DNA from: Raineya sp.
GTDB lineage: Bacteria; Bacteroidota; Bacteroidia; Cytophagales; Thermonemataceae
DNA length: 64,000 nucleotides
Reading direction: 5' to 3'
NCBI GenBank assembly: GCA_025454915.1
Contig: JALONN010000004.1
Span: 1 to 64,000, forward strand
The translations under genes were made by a program, and so were the position numbers. Below, in pieces: positions 59,721-64,000 of the stretch. Below the pieces are notes generated by a model. That model saw only the letters and a program-made list of their open reading frames with translations, was not told the origin of the DNA and did not search any database. Position 1 is the first letter of the stretch; each line of letters begins with the position of its first letter.

Positions 59721-61214
59721 ATGACACTCTGGTTAGTACTCATTCCATTAATAGCGAGTTTGATTGTATTCTTTATTCGTAATGAACAGGCAAAACGTAT
59801 TGCATTGCTGTTTAGCTGTTTAGAACTTATTTTAGGGGTATATCTGGTCGCACAATTTGACCCATTAAAAAAGCTCCAATTTGAAACTAATTTTTCGTGG
59901 ATAGCATCTGCTGGCATTAACTTTCATTTAGGAATTGATGGAATAGGTATTTTGCCTGTAATTCTAACTGTTTTGTTAGTTCCATTCATTATTCTTTCTG
60001 CATTCGAAACTAAATACGAAAAGCCCAATGTATTTTATGGATTAATTCTTCTGATGCAAGCCTCTTTAGTTGGTGTATTTACAGCACAAGGAGCTTTTGC
60101 ATATTATTTATTTTGGGAAGGAGCTTTAATTCCAGTGTACTTTTTGGCAGCTATTTGGGGAGGCGAAAATCGTATTAGAGTTACTTTCAAGTTTTTCATT
60201 TATACTGTATTCGGTAGTTTGCTTATGCTTATTGCATTGGTATATATGTATATGCAAACACCTGGTAGTCATTCTGATGAACTACAAGCATTCTATGCAT
60301 TAGGCTTATCAAAAAATACTCAATACATTATTTTTATAGGTTTATTCATAGCTTTTGCTATTAAAATGCCAGTATTCCCTTTTCATACTTGGCAGCCAGA
60401 CACTTACACCATTTCCCCTACACCAGCAACCATGCTTTTATCAGGTATTATGCTGAAAATGGGTATTTATAGTGTAATTCGTTGGCTATTACCTGTTACT
60501 CCAACTGCTGTATGGGATAATTCTACTATTGTAATGACTTTAGCCATTATAGGTTTGATTTATGGAGCCATTATAGCTATTCAACAAAAAGATATTAAAC
60601 GTTTATTAGCTTATTCTTCTTTTTCGCATGTTGGGTTAATGGTGGCAGGTATTTTTGCATTCAACCATGTTGGTTTACAAGGTGCTATGATACAAATGCT
60701 TGCTCATGGTATCAATGTGGTAGGTTTATTCTTTGTAGTGGATATTATTCAGAGAAGAACAGGTACTCGTAACTTAGCTGATTTGGGTGGTATTACTCAA
60801 TCCGCTCCTGTTTTAACTGTTTTATTTGCTATTATTATGCTTGGAAGTGTAGGCTTACCTCTTACCAATGGTTTTGTAGGAGAGTTCATGCTATTAATTG
60901 GTATTTTTAAGTTTTCATATCTTAATTTTGCTGTTATGCCTCTGGCTATTGCTATTTCGGTAGGTGTGCTGGCAGGTTCTACGCTTATTTTTGGAGCTGT
61001 TTACATGCTTAGAATGTTTCAGGGAGTTATGTTTGGAGAAAAAACACTGAAAACTGCTGAATTTAAAGATGTAACCGTTTCTGAAGCTTTGGTACTTGTT
61101 CCTTTAGCTATTTTAGTTTTAGTAATGGGTGTTGCACCTAATATATTTATAAAACTTTCAGAACCAGCAACTAAAGAGTTGTTAGATTTTGTGATTTCTA
61201 AAATTAATAAGTAG
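59721..61214 (+). CDS. nuoM: NADH-quinone oxidoreductase subunit M
   Basis: A 497-residue NuoM. INFHLGIDGIGILPVILTVLLVP, YYLFWEGALIPVYFL, KMPVFPFHTWQPDTYTISPTPATMLLSGIMLKMGIYSVIRWL and LLAYSSFSHVGLMVAG hold the antiporter fold and its conserved Glu and Lys. It pumps protons in the middle of the membrane arm. A 120-aa gene of unknown function starts 7 nt after its stop, between nuoM and nuoN. Confidence 0.97.
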   Translation: MTLWLVLIPLIASLIVFFIRNEQAKRIALLFSCLELILGVYLVAQFDPLKKLQFETNFSWIASAGINFHLGIDGIGILPVILTVLLVPFIILSAFETKYEKPNVFYGLILLMQASLVGVFTAQGAFAYYLFWEGALIPVYFLAAIWGGENRIRVTFKFFIYTVFGSLLMLIALVYMYMQTPGSHSDELQAFYALGLSKNTQYIIFIGLFIAFAIKMPVFPFHTWQPDTYTISPTPATMLLSGIMLKMGIYSVIRWLLPVTPTAVWDNSTIVMTLAIIGLIYGAIIAIQQKDIKRLLAYSSFSHVGLMVAGIFAFNHVGLQGAMIQMLAHGINVVGLFFVVDIIQRRTGTRNLADLGGITQSAPVLTVLFAIIMLGSVGLPLTNGFVGEFMLLIGIFKFSYLNFAVMPLAIAISVGVLAGSTLIFGAVYMLRMFQGVMFGEKTLKTAEFKDVTVSEALVLVPLAILVLVMGVAPNIFIKLSEPATKELLDFVISKINK

Positions 61215-61221
61215 TTGAAAT

Positions 61222-61584
61222 ATGAACTTCAAAATCTATAATCAACGTTTTTTATATATTTTGATAACAATATTGGGGTTATTAAACGTATTTTTGGCTA
61301 TCACGATCAAAGGCAATTTTATACATATTATTTCAGGAAGTTTTATGTCTTTGGTGGGAATTTTATTGCTTATAAATCCAGCCCTAGTGATTGATGACAA
61401 AAATATTTATGTAAAAAATGGTTTTGGAATGACTGTAAAGACATATTCTTATACCTTAGATACTTTACGTTATGAAAATAGTCGTTTTTGGGTGGGAGAT
61501 AAAAAACTTGGTGTAATAGGCTGGATGCTCGAAAAAAAGAGTCTTCAAGCATTTTTAGATTATTTGGAGAAGAATAAAAAATAA
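61222..61584 (+). CDS. unknown small membrane protein inserted between nuoM and nuoN
   Basis: A 120-residue protein with two N-terminal TM segments (about 10-27 and 33-52), then a soluble C-terminal part (ALVIDDKNIYVKNGFGMTVKTYSY and YENSRFWVGDKKLGVIGWMLEKKS). That part resembles a bacterial PH-like domain: short beta strands ending in a helix (LQAFLDYLEKNKK). It starts 7 nt after the nuoM stop and ends 34 nt before nuoN, so it is co-transcribed with complex I. It is not a standard subunit. A role in complex I assembly is possible; this is inference. Confidence 0.6.
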   Translation: MNFKIYNQRFLYILITILGLLNVFLAITIKGNFIHIISGSFMSLVGILLLINPALVIDDKNIYVKNGFGMTVKTYSYTLDTLRYENSRFWVGDKKLGVIGWMLEKKSLQAFLDYLEKNKK

Positions 61585-61618
61585 AGTTGATTTAAAACAT
61601 TAAAACATAAAGATACAA

Positions 61619-63019
61619 ATGCTATCTATATTACTTTTATCTGTATTTGGTATTGCAAATTTATTCTTAGGATTTCTAAAGAATAGACAAATTCTTTTTG
61701 TAGGAGCTATTTTATTTGTTCTCATTACTTTTGGAGCAAATTTAGTTGAGTGGGGTAACCCTCTCGATTTTGGAGCTTCTATCAACAAGGGTATGATGGC
61801 AACTGATAAAACCAGTGTTCTCTTTACAGCAGTTTTGTTGTTTACAGCATTCCTGATTATGCCTTTATCTCAAAATTATATCCAAGATAAAGAAGCCCAA
61901 CCTGCCGAATATTACGCTATTCTACTTTTTTCGCTTGTTGGTGCTGTAATGATGGTAAGCTATGAAAGCCTTTTAATGCTATTTGTAGGTATTGAAATTC
62001 TTTCTATCTCTATGTATGTACTTACTGGTGCAAATAAACGTAATAATCGCTCCAATGAAGCTGCCATGAAGTACTTTCTACAAGGATCGTTTGCTACAGG
62101 TATTTTCTTATTTGGTGTAGCTTTATTGTATGGTTCTACTGGCGGATTCTCTCTATCCAAAATACAAGAATATGTATCTAGTACTCCTAATATATCTCCA
62201 ATGTTATATTTAGGATTGATGTTTACTTTAGTTGGAATGTTGTTTAAAGTTTCCATTGCTCCCTTCCATTTCTGGACGCCTGATGTCTATGATGGAGCTC
62301 CTACACTTTTCACTACATTTATGTCTACTATTGTAAAAACAGCAGGTTTTGCAGCACTTTTCAAATTATTGTCTTCTTCTTTTGGCAATGTTTATGGTTA
62401 CTGGCAAACAGGTTTTATTACATTATCAGCTTTAACTATTGTTGTAGGAAATTTAACAGCTGTTTACCAACAGAGTTTCAAGAGAATGATGGCATATTCC
62501 AGTATTTCTCATGCTGGGTATTTGTTGTTAGCAGTTACAGCCTTTAACGAAAGAAGTTCTTCTGCTATCTTATTTTATTCATTATCCTACTCCCTAGCAA
62601 CGGTTTGTGCTTTTGGCGTATTAATGCTTGTTTCGGCTAAAAACCATAACGAAGAGTATAATAGTTTTAATGGTTTAGCGAAATCTAACCCATTTTTAGC
62701 ATTGGTCATGACGATTGCAATGCTTTCTTTGGCAGGTATTCCTTTAACATCAGGCTTCTTTGGCAAACTATGGATTTTTATTAGTGCTTTTGAAAGAGGG
62801 ATGTATTGGGTAATGGTTATTGCAGCTTTAATGTCTGCTGTAGGCTTGTATTATTACTTTAAAGTAATCATTGCTATGTATTTAAAAGAGCCTCATAGCA
62901 AAGAAACTGATACTAAAATAGAGGTACCTACACCCTACATCATTGCCCTTCTGATAGGAACTATTTTAACAGTTGTTTTAGGCTTATTACCTGATACTAT
63001 TTTTGGACTTCTTAAATAA
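61619..63019 (+). CDS. nuoN: NADH-quinone oxidoreductase subunit N
   Basis: A 466-residue NuoN. Characteristic segments are LLMLFVGIEILSISMYVLTG, RSNEAAMKYFLQGSFATGIFLFGVALLYG, LVGMLFKVSIAPFHFWTPDVYDGAPTLFTTFMSTIVKTAGFAALFKLL and MMAYSSISHAGYLLLA. It is the third antiporter-like subunit, nearest the quinone arm. A short form with the three N-terminal helices missing, as in most bacteria, is possible. The bidirectional terminator after it closes the nuo operon. Confidence 0.97.
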   Translation: MLSILLLSVFGIANLFLGFLKNRQILFVGAILFVLITFGANLVEWGNPLDFGASINKGMMATDKTSVLFTAVLLFTAFLIMPLSQNYIQDKEAQPAEYYAILLFSLVGAVMMVSYESLLMLFVGIEILSISMYVLTGANKRNNRSNEAAMKYFLQGSFATGIFLFGVALLYGSTGGFSLSKIQEYVSSTPNISPMLYLGLMFTLVGMLFKVSIAPFHFWTPDVYDGAPTLFTTFMSTIVKTAGFAALFKLLSSSFGNVYGYWQTGFITLSALTIVVGNLTAVYQQSFKRMMAYSSISHAGYLLLAVTAFNERSSSAILFYSLSYSLATVCAFGVLMLVSAKNHNEEYNSFNGLAKSNPFLALVMTIAMLSLAGIPLTSGFFGKLWIFISAFERGMYWVMVIAALMSAVGLYYYFKVIIAMYLKEPHSKETDTKIEVPTPYIIALLIGTILTVVLGLLPDTIFGLLK

Positions 63020-63037
63020 TAAAATACTTATAAAATT

Positions 63038-63065
63038 GAAAAAGCCCTGAAATTCAGGGCTTTTC
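63038..63065. terminator. bidirectional terminator after nuoN
   Basis: AAAAGCCCTGA (63040-63050) pairs with TCAGGGCTTTT (63054-63064), with A- and T-rich flanks. It separates nuoN from the convergent DUF2254 gene. Confidence 0.9.
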
Positions 63066-63067
63066 TT

Positions 63068-64000
63068 TTATACTATAGTATCTTCTTTTACTTTCTTAAT
63101 TTCTTCTATATTATTGAGACATTTGCTCTTTAATAAACGAAGTTTGTCTTTATCAGGATTATCTTTGAGTTTCTCATATTGTTCTTCTATAGTTTGTATC
63201 GTTTTCAAGATAACTTTAAAGATTCGCATTAATTGTTCCTGACTATGTATGTGCTTTAAGTTGCCATTTTGATATTGATAGGCAAAATCGAGTCCTATTT
63301 CTAAAACCTCATCTGTTAGAACATCTAGGTAATCCAGTTTAGATGCAAAAGGTATCACTTTTCTAATTGTGTCTATTAGTCTTGCAGTTACTGCAAAATC
63401 ATTTTTACCATAATGATAAATTTGGTCAAAAGCCTGATTAACAACCCTATCAAAGCTAGCTTCATTCAAATATACCTTCTCTTCTTTCCATTTGGTAAAT
63501 CCAATAGATGGCATTCCAGCTTGCATAATTTCTCTGATAATTTCTCCAAGATAATCCAGACAGTTAATGGCTGTGGTAGGGTCATTGACTGCTGGAGAAA
63601 TAGCTTTGAGTGCAATATCTACAAGTTGGCGTAGCCCAAAATGAATATCCTGACGATAACTTCTAAATTTTCCAATATCAAATTGTTTTCTAATATAATC
63701 TTCTAAATGTTTTACATTAGTAATCGGAGAATTAAGGGCTATATAAGCTATTTCAGAATCTTTTTGAATAAAGCTACCTACATCATTAACCTGCTCAATA
63801 AAATCTATTTGAGCATACTGTTGAGTTATTTTTCGGAGTTTTTCGATATTAAGGCTTCTCAAATAGCCAAACGTTTCACTTTTGATTGCCATTTTATTGG
63901 TATGTAGAGGTCTTTCGGTGATTTCCTCCTGATGTTGCCAAGTTTTCTGAGCTATTTGCACCTCATGAAGTGTATGTAATGTAATCTTTCGAGTAATAGA
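63068..64000 (-). CDS. DUF2254 membrane protein, C-terminal part (truncated by window edge)
   Basis: The frame is open from the right edge; 310 residues are visible. An N-terminal membrane region is outside. The visible part contains ETFGYLRSLNIEKLRKITQQYAQIDFIEQVNDVGSFI, FGLRQLVDIALKAISPAVNDPTTAINCLDYLGEII and a helical C-terminus (EQYEKLKDNPDKDKLRLLKSK). GLRQLVDIALKAISPAVNDP is the DUF2254 signature. The family is predicted to be a membrane protein of unknown function. A GTG inside the frame (63961) is not the start: codons upstream remain open and family members have an N-terminal membrane domain. It ends at a shared terminator after nuoN. Confidence 0.85.
   Translation of the reverse strand, partial: SITRKITLHTLHEVQIAQKTWQHQEEITERPLHTNKMAIKSETFGYLRSLNIEKLRKITQQYAQIDFIEQVNDVGSFIQKDSEIAYIALNSPITNVKHLEDYIRKQFDIGKFRSYRQDIHFGLRQLVDIALKAISPAVNDPTTAINCLDYLGEIIREIMQAGMPSIGFTKWKEEKVYLNEASFDRVVNQAFDQIYHYGKNDFAVTARLIDTIRKVIPFASKLDYLDVLTDEVLEIGLDFAYQYQNGNLKHIHSQEQLMRIFKVILKTIQTIEEQYEKLKDNPDKDKLRLLKSKCLNNIEEIKKVKEDTIV

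Noticed and set aside
1..64000. CRISPR arrays, tRNA, rRNA or riboswitches
   Set aside because: No regularly spaced direct-repeat array, tRNA cloverleaf or rRNA segment was seen on either strand; the repeats found are isolated palindromes or tandem pairs. A covariance-model scan would settle small RNAs and riboswitches.

Overview
This window is from an AT-rich (low-GC) gliding member of the Bacteroidota, most likely the order Cytophagales. The evidence is a SusC/SusD pair, a GldD gliding lipoprotein, a type IX secretion C-terminal signal, many TonB-dependent or CarboxypepD_reg proteins, promoters of the TTTG-N19-TAnnTTTG type, and an almost complete lack of Shine-Dalgarno sequences except in front of rpsU. 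I saw no tRNA, rRNA, CRISPR array, prophage or insertion sequence. No gene-free stretch exceeds 300 bp. The family or genus cannot be fixed from what is visible.

Layout. 1-6.5 kb: the tail of a T9SS cargo gene, a small Lys/Cys-rich secreted protein, the rpsU-xerC-hpf translation cluster (minus strand), fabH-like, rnhB, a CAP-domain protein, a SixA-like phosphatase, a bifunctional-nuclease protein and a solitary rsmH. 6.5-13.7 kb: a minus-strand operon susC-susD-Calx-beta-like lipoprotein-FAS1 lipoprotein, with no degradative enzyme. 14-25.7 kb: an SF1 helicase, an M1 peptidase, ispF-methyltransferase, a UDP-GlcNAc 4-epimerase overlapping gldD, a dienelactone hydrolase-like protein, an M28 peptidase, an outer-membrane beta-barrel and small secreted proteins. 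25.7-34 kb: TIGR02757, a TonB-dependent receptor, a frameshifted membrane-protein gene, an NmrA-type SDR, a LytS/LytTR two-component system and a COG2509 flavoprotein. 34-42.4 kb: scoA, a DUF4153/4173 membrane protein, a VWA membrane protein, bdhA, an SDR, and a DUF6249-ECF sigma-anti-sigma operon. 42.5-47.6 kb: two penicillin-binding proteins (FtsI with PASTA, and class A PBP1A) flanking a lipoprotein. 47.7-48.9 kb: two tandem paralogues of an unknown secreted family. 48.9-55.4 kb: a heavy-metal RND efflux operon (His-rich protein, CusA-TolC fusion, four-TM protein, CusB-like adaptor). 55.5-63 kb: a Spo0M-like protein, then nuoI-J-K-L-M-(120-aa protein)-N. The right edge is a truncated DUF2254 gene.

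How the genes work together. Most of the window is housekeeping: translation (bS21, HPF, RsmH), the envelope (PBPs, GldD, outer-membrane receptors), energy (the membrane arm of complex I) and ketone-body or PHB-type metabolism (ScoA, BdhA). The points most worth a second look are the perfect anti-SD match at rpsU, with a 13-bp stem-loop abutting the xerC start; FtsI active-site motifs reading SSS and KTS instead of SxN and KTG; a CusA-TolC polyprotein with a signal peptide at its exact junction; an interspersed inverted-repeat element found twice; the unknown tandem secreted pair; and a membrane-protein gene broken by one missing base. I did not find a clearly new multi-gene defence or mobile system.
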